Of a stretch of DNA of 64,000 nt, positions 1 through 10,267 are shown piece after piece. Position 1 is the first letter of the stretch, and every line of letters begins with the position of its first letter. A program made the position numbers and the translations under genes. Source of the stretch: Atopsyche davidsoni (lineage: Eukaryota > Arthropoda > Insecta > Trichoptera > Hydrobiosidae); the NCBI GenBank assembly GCA_022113835.1, contig JAILWY010000016.1, positions 12,679,501-12,743,500 of the forward strand, read 5' to 3'. The notes below the pieces were generated by a model. It was given only the letters and a program-made list of their open reading frames with translations, searched no databases and was not told where the DNA came from.

Positions 1-1633
1 TTGTACAAAGTTGAAATTAATATTGTTAGCAATAACATGGAAACGAAAAGTAGCCGGCTCTCCATATTAGGCGGTCGCGGGGAGCTCTGCCGGTATCTTC
101 AGACCACAAAACAAAATGCGTCATTGTCCAGCGGCGCATTAGTAATTCCCGCCTGGATCTCACATGATTTAAATATCATTACACCGAATAAATAAATACG
201 AAATTCACTGTAAACAAACCGTAACCGCTATCGCCCGGCTGGGAACAGAAGCGCCTCGGCGACCGTGGCCTCACGAGACAAACGGAAAAGCCGCCACACG
301 TGGACTGTGAAAGCCTTCCGCCTTGCGACGAGGCCTCGCTCGATTTTTTTATTACGACCAATTAAACAGACTTTTAAATAAATGATTTAGTTTCTTGGAT
401 CTGTTTTAAGTTTTGTATCCTCCGACGAGTTTTCAAAGAAAAGAAAAATTCGAGTAGCTCAACGCTCAAGAAAATAAAGCATCTGATTACAACGGCTCCC
501 AAAACCTACGAATATTCCAAAATATATAAAACGTTACTAACAATTCACCCAATATATTCAGATACATAAAGGAGTTATTCAGGTTTATACCCACATGTGG
601 CTTTTATATTACACTTCTGTAAATAGGTAACTCGCATTAGAACAGGTGCGTTTTGTACATTAATAATTACGAGGAAAATATATGATAAGTTTAACCCTTA
701 GTTTGACAAGATTCATCCATTTTTATATCCTGTGCTATGGAGTCTCATTATTTGTGATTATTTAATTTATTTTAATTTAGGTCTTCTTTGAACAATCCAA
801 AATTACAGATTACAAACCACAAATCCAGTTTCCCTTGCATTAATTCTGTGCAATCAAAAACCGATTTCATTTTTTTCATATTCCTAACATGATCCTCACT
901 TACCTATCCATAGGACGACCAAACGTCCTGCTTTAGTGGCACAGGAGAAAAGGCGATGTCGGTTATATAGTCATATGCCAACCATCGAATTCGCATGGGT
1001 ATTTAATTTAAACCTTTACTATTATTATAAATCTGAATTAAGTACGACTTTATTTTTAAAGCGAACATTATACGAAGGTGTGGTATGTTTATTTTTGGCA
1101 TCATATATTGGTTTCAAGTGATCATAGTCCCTACAATCTAAATTTAATTCAAGATAGGATTTACGCTTTATACGAATTATTAAAGAACGAAAACTAAATT
1201 ATTATCAGTATTTAATTTTTCTACCAATGCCCACTAATACACTTTTTAATATTATTTTCAAATATATTTTTTTTTTTCACAGATTGGGTTTACGACTATA
1301 AAACAATATTTTTCAATAGCTTTTGGCGATTCATATTTGTTTTTTTTTTTTTTTAAAAATTAATACAACAACGTATGTTATTTTTGGTCAACCTGTCGTA
1401 CTAATAATGCATGCGCGCTCGAGGTCACCCTAGTGAGTTAGGGCACAAAATTTTCATAGAAGATTGGCTTTAATTTACATACGATTGAGCACGATATTTT
1501 TCCTTCGGATCAATAAGGATTTATTTTTACTTGAAAGATGAAACGCCGTTCTTAGGCCGCGGGCAGTGGTCCAGCCAGTGAGCCGGGCGCGGCCATCTCG
1601 CGCGCCAAGATGTCCGCTGGCCCGTGGCTAATG

Positions 1634-1680
1634 GCCCCCCTCCCCGCCCCCCGCCACCCCCTCCCCTCCCCTCCCCAGCC
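1634..1680. repeat. C-rich pyrimidine tract
   Basis: A run almost purely of C with single T and few purines, within a GC-rich patch (about 1550-1760). Low-complexity sequence; no function can be assigned. Confidence 0.7.
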
Positions 1681-1904
1681 CGGAACTCATCCCGGCTGAC
1701 GCCATTTTTGTGATGTTTTCTGAAATGCCTCTTTTGACCTGCAGTCGAGCTGCGCGCGGTTCAGTGGAGATTTAAAAATTAATGCGGATCGGGTGGCTAT
1801 GCGTTAAAAAAAAAAATTCTGCTGTCGTTTTTTTTTTTTATCGAAACGACATGATCTTTTCACTTATATAAAAATATAGTATAATTATAGCAATATTTAC
1901 CAAA

Positions 1905-2240
1905 TGTTATGACGTCTCAGTTCTACTTTATGGAGTCGAAGCTTGGACACTCAAGACAGCTACTATGCGAAGAATTGAGGCTGTATAGGAGAATCCTTAA
2001 GATACCACGAGTTGACCGCGTCACAAATGAAAGAGTCTTGCTCAGAATGCGCAAATCAAGGGAACTCTTGACATTGGTAAAGAAACTGAAGGTCACATTT
2101 TCGTAACAAAGGGGGCATCGGAAGAATGAAGTTCCTAGACTGGCCCATGCTGGAGATGTTCCTATGAGGAGAGGCAACAGAAGCGATAGGAACATTACGA
2201 CATTTGTGGACCACTTGCATCGCATGCACCCCAAAATTTG
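1905..2240 (+). mobile_element. Decayed RTE-type non-LTR retrotransposon fragment
   Basis: Read in two frames on the plus strand, the sequence gives pieces typical of the extreme C-terminal part of RTE-clade endonuclease-reverse transcriptases: VLLYGVEAWTLKTATMRRIE, then LYRRILKIPRVDRVTNERVL with a following RMRKSRELL. A frameshift separates the two, a short internal stretch seems lost, and a stop follows at about 2104. The remaining 130 bp look like further decayed sequence of the same element. No endonuclease or catalytic reverse-transcriptase motif is present, so this is a 5'-truncated relic. The clade is assigned from memory of family motifs. Confidence 0.75.
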
Positions 2241-3744
2241 TTTTTTTCGTCAACGTGGACCTCTGGAGGACGGTACAGACCGCAATCCTCGGACCAAGGA
2301 GTAGTTCGCAAAGGTAATGACGCGCAGGGTGTCTCGCGGCCGGTGACGTCACGCCTGGTCGGATGAATGAGTCGCGGGGAAGTGGTGACTGGACGCGCAT
2401 AACGCGGTAAGCGGCAAGCCGCAGCCCGGCGAATTGATTCTTGGAAGTTCTCAAAGCGGCTGGCACGTTTGATAATAAATACACCGATACAGTACTGCCG
2501 TTAAATTTTACTATTTAATTGCAAAAAATGCCACGGTAGACGGGTATAATCTGTAATACCTGAATAATCTGGAGAAGCTTTTAAAAACTTCGTAATCTTC
2601 TAGTCATTTGGCAGTTCATATTTTTAGTTCATTGTTAAATATATTATTTGCCTCGGTTGATTTACATCATACATTCAGGTATCAACGTTTGAATCTACTA
2701 GTTATAATTTAAAATATACTGAACGCCACCAAATCGCCATGTGCAAGTGTTAAAACAATTTACCAAGTTGCTATATTCATTTTTTTTTTCAATTATAAAT
2801 TTAACTATTACAAAAACATAAAATTTTTATTAAAAAATAAATTAAATTTCAGTCCTCTAAGGACGTTAATTTTGATTAGTAAAGTATCGACGAACACATT
2901 AGTGTTTTCTAAATTAAATATATAAAAATTTAAATAAGTAATAAAATAGATTTTGTGAATTTGAAAAAGATCCGTATCTATCTTTTGCATACAGATTATT
3001 TTTTTGTCCACTCACCATGTTTACCATGTTTATATACACATAGATGTTTAAGTATGCAAGTATTCTATGCATGTCGTGGCTTTCAACTTTTCGGAGAATT
3101 AAGTTAGATTCTAATAATTTAGAAACGGGAAGCTCTCAGATGAGTGCAGAGATACCCCAGTTTAAAAAAGTAATGAAATAAAAAGTATGGTGCGCTCGCA
3201 AAAGCTGCGTCCAAACTCAAAACCGCGATTTAGTCAATCAGTACCGACAATCGGTTAACAATATGCATAATACGGTAATGGGGAGAGCGTCTCTGTTTTC
3301 GGCCACGGTTTTTATTGATCCGGTATGGTTTTATCACTCGGCATTCCTGGCCCGACCTCCATCGCGGCTGCAGACGCACCCGGTGAACTCCGGCATTAAA
3401 ATGCACATCTTACTGGTCCGCTCTCTAGCCCACTAAAGTCTCTCGACAATCTCCGAGCCGTAAATATCCCAACAAAATCACTAACGAACCGAATTTTGAT
3501 ACACCTTGATATCTACGTTAAAGATTAGACATATTTCGAAACAGAAATAAAATAATCTACTTTGTAACCTTTCCAAAGCATTTCGAGATTAGAAAGCATC
3601 TTCGAAAAAATTAATTGATTTTATTTTTACATATCATGAATTTTAAATATTTGAAAACGTCAAGTTTGTCGATTTTAAGAATCAGATGCTTTGTGATACT
3701 GTATTTTACTAGCAGTTCTGTAAGATTTCCCAATGAATGGTTTT

Positions 3745-3795
3745 CTTCAGGTGCCTCTCCTCAAATGAGGTCGGGGACCATCTCATCGAGCATCT
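3745..3795 (+). repeat. Partial copy of a dispersed repeat (CTCTCC end)
   Basis: The core GTGCCTCTCCTC followed by GAGG and GGGGACCATCT matches the ends of the longer copies at 62932-63143 (same orientation) and 22424-22709 (opposite orientation). Only the terminal 50 bp or so are recognisable. Confidence 0.55.
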
Positions 3796-4079
3796 AGTCT
3801 AGGGGATAGCCGGTTTTCTCTGAAATATAAACTGTGGGATAAAACGAAAGCAGAATCAACAACGGGGCTCGATCGGCCGTGATATTACAAATCACTATGC
3901 AAAAAAATATGTTAACGAGTGAGAAACACGAACGATTGTCTATAGTGCTAAATTGTTACCGATGCATTTTATAGTTAAGCGAATAATTTTGACAGGGAGC
4001 CATAAAAATTGAGAACTCAATATGAGCTGCTTTAGGAATTTTTAGATATTGCAAACAAATGTGTTCTCGCGACGGCTGT

Positions 4080-5887
4080 TGCGCTGCTCGCCGGGACCCA
4101 GAGAGTGGATCTCGGAGCGGTGGATGAAGATTCCCTGAAGATGGCTCGAGGCGAAACGGAAACGTCGGGAGTTCAAAGGAGACCCCGGTATTGCCAATAT
4201 CGCAAGGGAAACGTGCGGAGTAGGAACACTCGCGAGTGAGTCGTCAGACGATCTCCGTTTGTGAAACGGGCTTTAGTCTCCGGCACTAACAGTGAATAGG
4301 TCTGTTTACTAGTCCGAGTATTGTCGACCTGCGCGACCGGTTTTCGGCCAGAGGCTCGCCGAGCCGAGGGTATTCCATATCGCGCTCCGCTTTGTCCGGA
4401 AAGGAGAGTCAGGCTCTCCGCCGATCCTTCGGGAGAGCCGAGCGCTCGACATTTCAGATTTCGCATTTTTAAAACTCAGCCATGGGGTGAATCGAGCTTG
4501 CACATTGCCGTTCCCCGGCAATATGACGAGAACATTACCCTCCGGGTTGAATCGAAACCCACGCTTTCGGGATATCGCTCTGCCCTTCGCCACTGAGCCG
4601 CTGCATGTGAATAATTCATTTCACGATCGCGATGCCTGACAACGCATTGAACGAATACAAATAATTTCTTGTGATCAAAAAAAAATGTATTATAAGTTTC
4701 GGTGCCGACTAATAAAGTTTAACAAAAATAAATAAAAATCTATATATTTTGGACGAACTTTCCCATCGACACAAATTCAATAGGAGTTGACAAATATCGA
4801 GATTGTACCAAAAATGATGTATTTGATGGATTTTTTTTAAATGCAACACATTTCATGGCTGGCGGAAATCGTTTTATTCGCCGGATATATCGAGCTCGCG
4901 ATGACAAGTATCGGACAAGCGCAACGACAATCAAAAATCCAACACGTTCTGCCATTCCTCCCTGCGCCCTGGTTCATCGGGCAGTATTGTCCCGGCCCCG
5001 AGGCGGTGCGGCGAAGGAACGATTCCAAATTCAAATCGGACACTGTCGTCTCGAGTGATTCCAATTTTGAATTTCGAACATCGAAACATCCAAATTCAAA
5101 AGCAATTCGACATTCAGAGTGGCCGCACGGAGCCGGAGCCGGAGCCGGAGGAGCAGCTCGGCGGCACGCGATGGCGCGGCGCGAGGAGCGGAGGAGCCGG
5201 GCGATCGACCACTAGCGACCCGAGTGAGAGATCGCGAGAGCGGGCAGCCGCACTGCGAGCCGAAAATATAAAAGTTAAATTAAAATAAATAAATATTCAA
5301 TACATAACGGGCTCATTTGAATTCGGGCCCCCCCGGCCCTCGGCGGGCCGTATTATTATTCGCACGTCATTTCCATATTCGTTTGATGTCAAATAAAAGT
5401 TTAAAATATTCCCGAGTTTTGTTTGCCAAGAAGTTTCGGCGTATGGATCCGCGGCGCCGCCATGCGCACTGCGCGCCCGATCCGATCATCGATCATCCGC
5501 GATCCCGACGCGCTGCACTCCGGCGCCCCGGCCCCTGCACCCTGCGCCCTGCACCCCGCGTCCTCCGCCCGACCGGCGCGAAGCTGCGGCCACCGACGTT
5601 CCCGTTGCACGATAAAAACTTTCCGTAAAACTAAATTGCAGGAGAATCCGGAGCGGGCGCTCGCCTCGCGCGGAATCACTCCTCGGCGAGGCGAGAGGCG
5701 AGAAGGCGAGGAAGCGAGCCGAGCGCGAAGATTAATGACGCGAGACGACAGTCGGTCCTGCCGCGAGAGTATCGACCGACACCTTATTTCTTATTAAAAT
5801 CCCGTCGAAGCGCAGACCGCGACAGCCGGGATGACCGAGGAGGACGGCGAGACGCGAGGCGATTCTCCGTCTGGAAGCCGCACTCAC
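4080..5887. promoter_or_regulatory. CpG-rich region beside the ZSWIM-type first exon
   Basis: CG dinucleotides are dense here compared with the AT-rich rest of the window, and the density continues through the exon to about 6540. A GGAGCC hexamer is repeated three times near 5129-5150. Such regions in insects often surround broad promoters and first exons. No TATA box or initiator could be fixed, so the regulatory role is inference from composition and position. Confidence 0.35.
4131..4174 (+). repeat. Hairpin-plus-GAAAC repeat, copy A
   Basis: Begins CCCTGAAGATGG, then a short hairpin arm, GCGAAACGG, and ends AACGTCGGGAGTTC. The same layout recurs at 9025-9061 (minus), 12518-12613 (two inverted copies) and 22180-22226 (minus), so it is a dispersed element and not a local feature. 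Confidence 0.6.
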
Positions 5888-6302
5888 CGACTTGCAGCAC
5901 GCTGTCCACGCAGCCCGACTCCAGCAGCTTCAGGCCCTTGCAGAAGGACAGGTTCTGCAGCTCGCCGCTGGCCGCGGACGAGGGCACGCGCGACAGCGAC
6001 GAGTACATGCAGATGTCCCGCTCGTTGCGGGGGAAGGACCAGTAGATGATCCTGCGCTGCACCGGCTCCGGGATGCGGTCGTAGCGCTCCTCGATGCGCT
6101 GGAAGGGAATGTTTTCCGCCACTATTTTGGAGGTTATGTCCAGGAGGGTGTCGGGGGTGACCCGGAGGTCGGCGCCCGACGTCGCGGCCCCGCCGGCGGT
6201 CCGGGCGCTCATCCTGTAGACGCCGCAGGCGACGGCCGAGGCGGAAGGCGGCTCCCTGTCCCCCCGCGGACAACAGTAGGCCGGGCCCGGCGACGCGGAC
6301 AT
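5888..6302 (-). CDS. ZSWIM4/5/6-type zinc finger SWIM protein, first coding exon only
   Basis: The exon encodes a start followed by an Ala/Gly/Pro-rich leader, then [40 protein letters not shown] with DICMYSS, and [18 protein letters not shown]. This series is characteristic of the N-terminal conserved block of ZSWIM4/5/6 proteins, which act as substrate-recognition subunits of cullin-type ubiquitin ligases in related family members (known for ZSWIM8, inferred here). The exon closes with the donor GTGAGTG (5881-5887), leaving phase 1. I chose the ATG at 6302; an in-frame ATG at 6356 would add 18 residues. The SWIM zinc-binding part must lie in later exons to the left; none was found down to position 1, so the first intron exceeds 5.8 kb. 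The exon is strongly GC-rich, unlike its surroundings. Confidence 0.8.
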
Positions 6303-6360
6303 GTCACACGGGCGCCGCGCAAGGAAGCTCGCGGCGGACTGACGCCGAGCCGTCAACTTG

Positions 6361-6436
6361 ACCCCTGCTCCCCTCCCCTCCCCGCCGCGCCCCGGCCCGT
6401 CCCCGTGCGCCCCCCTCCCTTCCTCCCCGCCCGTGG
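6361..6436. repeat. C/T-rich tract upstream of the ZSWIM-type start
   Basis: Long pyrimidine-rich low-complexity stretch on the plus strand (purine-rich on the gene's strand), sitting in the presumed 5' untranslated region or core promoter of the minus-strand gene. Function unknown. Confidence 0.6.
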
Positions 6437-9024
6437 AAGTACTTCGGGGAGAGTCGCCCGCGATGGGACTGCTCGTTTTCGAAGCGCGCCGCTTCCTTCC
6501 GAAGGAGGTTAGCGACCGAAGTGTTCGTTTTAATTTTTACATGTAGCACCCCGTAAACGGGAGTATTGCAAATGATTGAGAATATCCCTACCGCGACAGA
6601 CGTTATTTAAAAATAAAATACTTCGCATTCAACCCCATTACCCCTTTTTTTAAATTTTAATCGTTTATTTTGCGGAAAAACAAATAAATCGCTTTATCTT
6701 CAAAACAAAACCTTTATAATTTTTGAAGATTTATTTCAATTCAATGTATGCTCTCGATGGGAAAAATATTTCCTTTTTTTTTTTACTTATTCTTGTAAAT
6801 TTGTTTATTTTATAGTACGCTCGTGCTGAATCCTAGTTCACGAACAGTCCAGACGAATTTTTGCAGTGTGCATTTTTTTCCAGGACTAATTATGAAACTA
6901 AAAGTACAGTTCTCCAAAAACGCGCCGTCCATTTTAGGCGACTCTCCTCAACTTCACTCAAACGAAGGGGAAAGGGTCGGCCGCCGAGTGCAGTGGGGTA
7001 GGGGGCCATCCAAACAGCTGATACACGGCCAGAGCGAGACGGCGCGAACTCCGTGCGGTTCGCGCGGCGAGTCAGAGGGAGACAGAACCACCTGTCTTGT
7101 GCATCGCTCGCCGTACAGAGCTAAACAGCTGATACTTGAGCGAGCAATTTATGCGACCGGGCTAGAGCGAGACAGCAAGAAAAGAATATTACTAGGAATG
7201 TGCAATTTTTCGCCAAATATCGATTCGAAAATTGGCTTATAAGTATATTTTTTAATGTTATTTTTTATTTTATATTTGCAAAATTATAAAATGTAAGCAA
7301 TAGTACCTTCGAAGATCACTATGGTACCTAAAACAATAAAATCATATTATTAAAATAATTTTGTATTTAACGTTGTACACTTACTGTTTACGTGTATTTT
7401 AAGTCACCGAATCGATAAAAAAAAAAAACTGTTAACACCTTTAATGATACAACGCTAAGATTTGCGTATTCACACTTATTATTTTTGATGATCAATTTTT
7501 TCAGCTAATCATATTGGTGTGTGTTATTTATTCGGCAAATCATATACATTGTTTGATTTTATTACGATATTAGATTCTCAATTTATCCAAAAAATATATC
7601 TGAGAATAATATTAAAAAAAACCTGCATTATTTTATATCACATTCGAATTTAATAATATCGACTCGATATGGCTTGCGTCACTACGGCACTTCAGAATAC
7701 GCGCTTAGAGCGAGAAGGGGCGCGTGTGTCGGGCGCGCGTTTACACGTAAGATGGTATGTGAGTATGCGCGGAGTGCGCGGCGTGTGCAGGCAGCGTGAG
7801 GCCGGGCTGCAGCGCGCCGCGGCGGCGGACGTGTCCCCGGCGCGTAATGAGCGGTTTGGTGGGCTTCGGGTCCAATTTCCTGCTATTAGACGAATTGTGA
7901 CGTCCTTTTTCGAGAGAATTCGTCGCTTTTCAGAAATAAAAGACCGCAAACAAAAAGATAGAAATCAGAATTACTGATATTGTTCTCTGTAATGCCACGG
8001 TAACTTCGGATATTTTAGGCATACCTTACTGCATTTAAATGTTTACTATGCAAATTTATTTTTAATATTTTTTAATGCTTATATAATTTAACGGCTACGA
8101 TAGCACGAAAGCATACCTCGGTGCTAATTTGAGCTCGATGCCCGCTCGTGACGCGCATTTCGGAAAGGTAAATTTGATTTACTTGGGGAGCTTTAAAATA
8201 TTTTTTTTGAGTCGAGATCTTGGACACCTGCTGTGATATAGCAATTGGGCTAATCTCATATTCATCATTCATTAAACCAAACAACCCCTAAAATCATCTT
8301 TTGTTAATTCAAAATTAATTGATAATTTACGTCATATATTTTTAGAATTATTTATAAAGTCATCTCGTACATTTTTTATTTAAAAACCTACGTTGTGTGT
8401 CTCTGCACTTCACTGCCACTTATACTAATCAATTGATTACGATACGTTATATCTGGATGAATCATTTACTAATCACGTTATAATTCGTTATTAACTGTAT
8501 ACAGAGTGAACCTAAACTATGAACCAACATTAGAAACATATGAGTATGATGTTTAGAAAAAACATCGCATCCGCGCAGATTTCTTCAACACAATGTTTAC
8601 TAGTTTATTACGCTATTAATAAATAATTGAATTATTAATAGCAATCACACGTTAGTGTGATGTAAAAATTAGTGATATTTTGAAAATATAAAAAAGGTGA
8701 TATTACGAGTTTTGAGAGATTTTCTCGTGTATTTAGGAGTCTATAATTCCTCGCGAGGACGCCAGGTAGGCGCAGGTAAGTAGCCACTTAGTTGGCCGCG
8801 TTTATTTAATATTCACATTTAATGTTGTTACTCAAAGCCCAGACGTTAATTATAATTCCAGAAAGAGTGGACATTACCGCGGCAGGTGTTCGGATTCCAC
8901 GATTTCCTGAATTTTGTTAAAAATTTAAACACTTATGTGAATCAATGTAACGACAAAGCAATACTGCGACCTATATTCGGTTCATGTTAAAAAAAAGATT
9001 AAATTTATGTTTGAGTTGAAATGG

Positions 9025-9061
9025 CTTCTTCCTCCGACGTTTCAGTCCCATCTTCATGGAT
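9025..9061 (-). repeat. Hairpin-plus-GAAAC repeat, copy D
   Basis: On the minus strand it reads CCATGAAGATGGGACTGAAA followed by CGTCGGAGGAAG, matching the ends of the copies at 4131, 12518 and 22180 but with a shortened middle. Confidence 0.55.
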
Positions 9062-10267
9062 TTTAAAAAATAATTATATTTTGGTTACAGACTATTTACA
9101 ATACCAATATGGTTTCATATATTTACGGTCAAAAATATCAATCAGAAAAAACAACACTGGTATACCTCCGCTAAAGCGACGGTGGAATAAAAAAATGTAT
9201 AATATCAAATCGAATCGAAAGTTCTTTTAATTAGTGGTATTTTACTGGTATTGATGGATTTCATAAAATATAATCCGAAGAAGTACTCGACATGCGAAAG
9301 CGTTTTCAAAAATTATTTATCTGTTTGGGTAGAAGATTGCTTGATTGTTCAATCTCACGCGCATTCATAAGAGTGAGCGCACCATAGAGCTGTGGCGGGT
9401 CTTAATGAGCTTTTTACGTATGGTAAATTCGGTGGTCGGAGAGATTCCACTTTTTCAAAATAATTGATACATCAAAATATTACTATAATATTTTTTACTC
9501 TCAATGATGAAATTTTTAATTTTTCAAGGCTTTAAAAATACCCTGCCTTTATTTGTAAAACTTCATGATTATAACAAATATGATTTGCCAATTGTCTCGG
9601 AGATTTCGAAATTTATATTTTTCTGTTAATTTTATCACTTATATCCTCTTGCCATGGCCATTACCATTGACATTCATTAATTAGTTTATATTTAAAAATT
9701 ATCGAATGGTATTTGTATAAAGTCTGTACTCCCCGTCACTGATATATTTGTACAAAATAATATTCTCGTCATTATTTCGCTGTAAGCTTTTATCCTTCCC
9801 CTGGAAATTTCCCTCGGACGCCCTTGGCTCAGATGTAATCAATATTTCTCGATTAACTCCAATAATGTGCTGATTAAATCGTAATCCTTGTATTGTAAAT
9901 GAAACAGTCTTTCCGCTCCAACAGTCGCAGAATGTCTCCTGTCGCCGGAGAGCTCCACGAATTGCGAACAAAATAACAATGTTTTTGAGTCAACATAATA
10001 TTTTGATACAAACTGTAATTTAAAATAATCCGTGACATGATATTTGTAAATAATTTACAACCCTGGTATTTGTAACGCCCCGATACTTAAGAAACCCCCT
10101 GCCCATGAAATATGCATGGTATAATTCGTGCTTTGGACGAAGAAAGCGAAACGAAAAATCTGGTATATTTATGCTTCTCCGTCATTCAACATATTTAAAT
10201 CCCCGCTCGGTAAAAATAGTTATCATTTCTTTTCCGACTACCGATCGGAGGCTCGGAGACTCGGAGC

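Larger units (their letters stand above)
1..5887. other. Gene-free stretch left of the ZSWIM-type exon
   Basis: No coding exon could be supported here on either strand. On the minus strand this is downstream of the ZSWIM-type first exon, so it is probably that gene's first intron (inference). It holds an RTE retrotransposon relic (1905-2240), a pyrimidine-rich run (1634-1680), a GC-rich patch of unknown nature (2260-2460), a partial dispersed repeat (3745-3795), a hairpin-GAAAC repeat (4131-4174), and from about 4080 rising CpG density that merges into the CpG-rich exon. The open frames of 60-140 codons in it show no recognisable domains. Confidence 0.6.
6303..10267. other. Non-coding stretch between ZSWIM-type exon and odorant receptor
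   Basis: No gene found. Two GC-richer islands stand out from AT-rich flanks: 6950-7180, which contains the 14-mer-like phrase AAACAGCTGATAC twice (about 7013 and 7122), each followed by AGAGCGAGAC-type sequence, and 7670-7880. The CAGCTG E-boxes upstream of a CpG-rich start could be regulatory (inference). A 139-codon open frame (6823-7242) covers the first island but has no recognisable domain. A hairpin-GAAAC repeat copy lies at 9025-9061. Confidence 0.5.

Noticed and set aside
2056..2484. 142-codon minus-strand open frame
   Set aside because: It runs antisense to the RTE relic and into a GC-rich patch; no domain.
5317..5797. Overlapping Arg/Pro-rich open frames in the CpG-rich region
   Set aside because: Open in several frames at once because of composition; no conserved motif and no splice support.
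6823..7242. 139-codon open frame on the plus strand
   Set aside because: No domain, repetitive basic composition, no splice context; explained by a GC-rich island.
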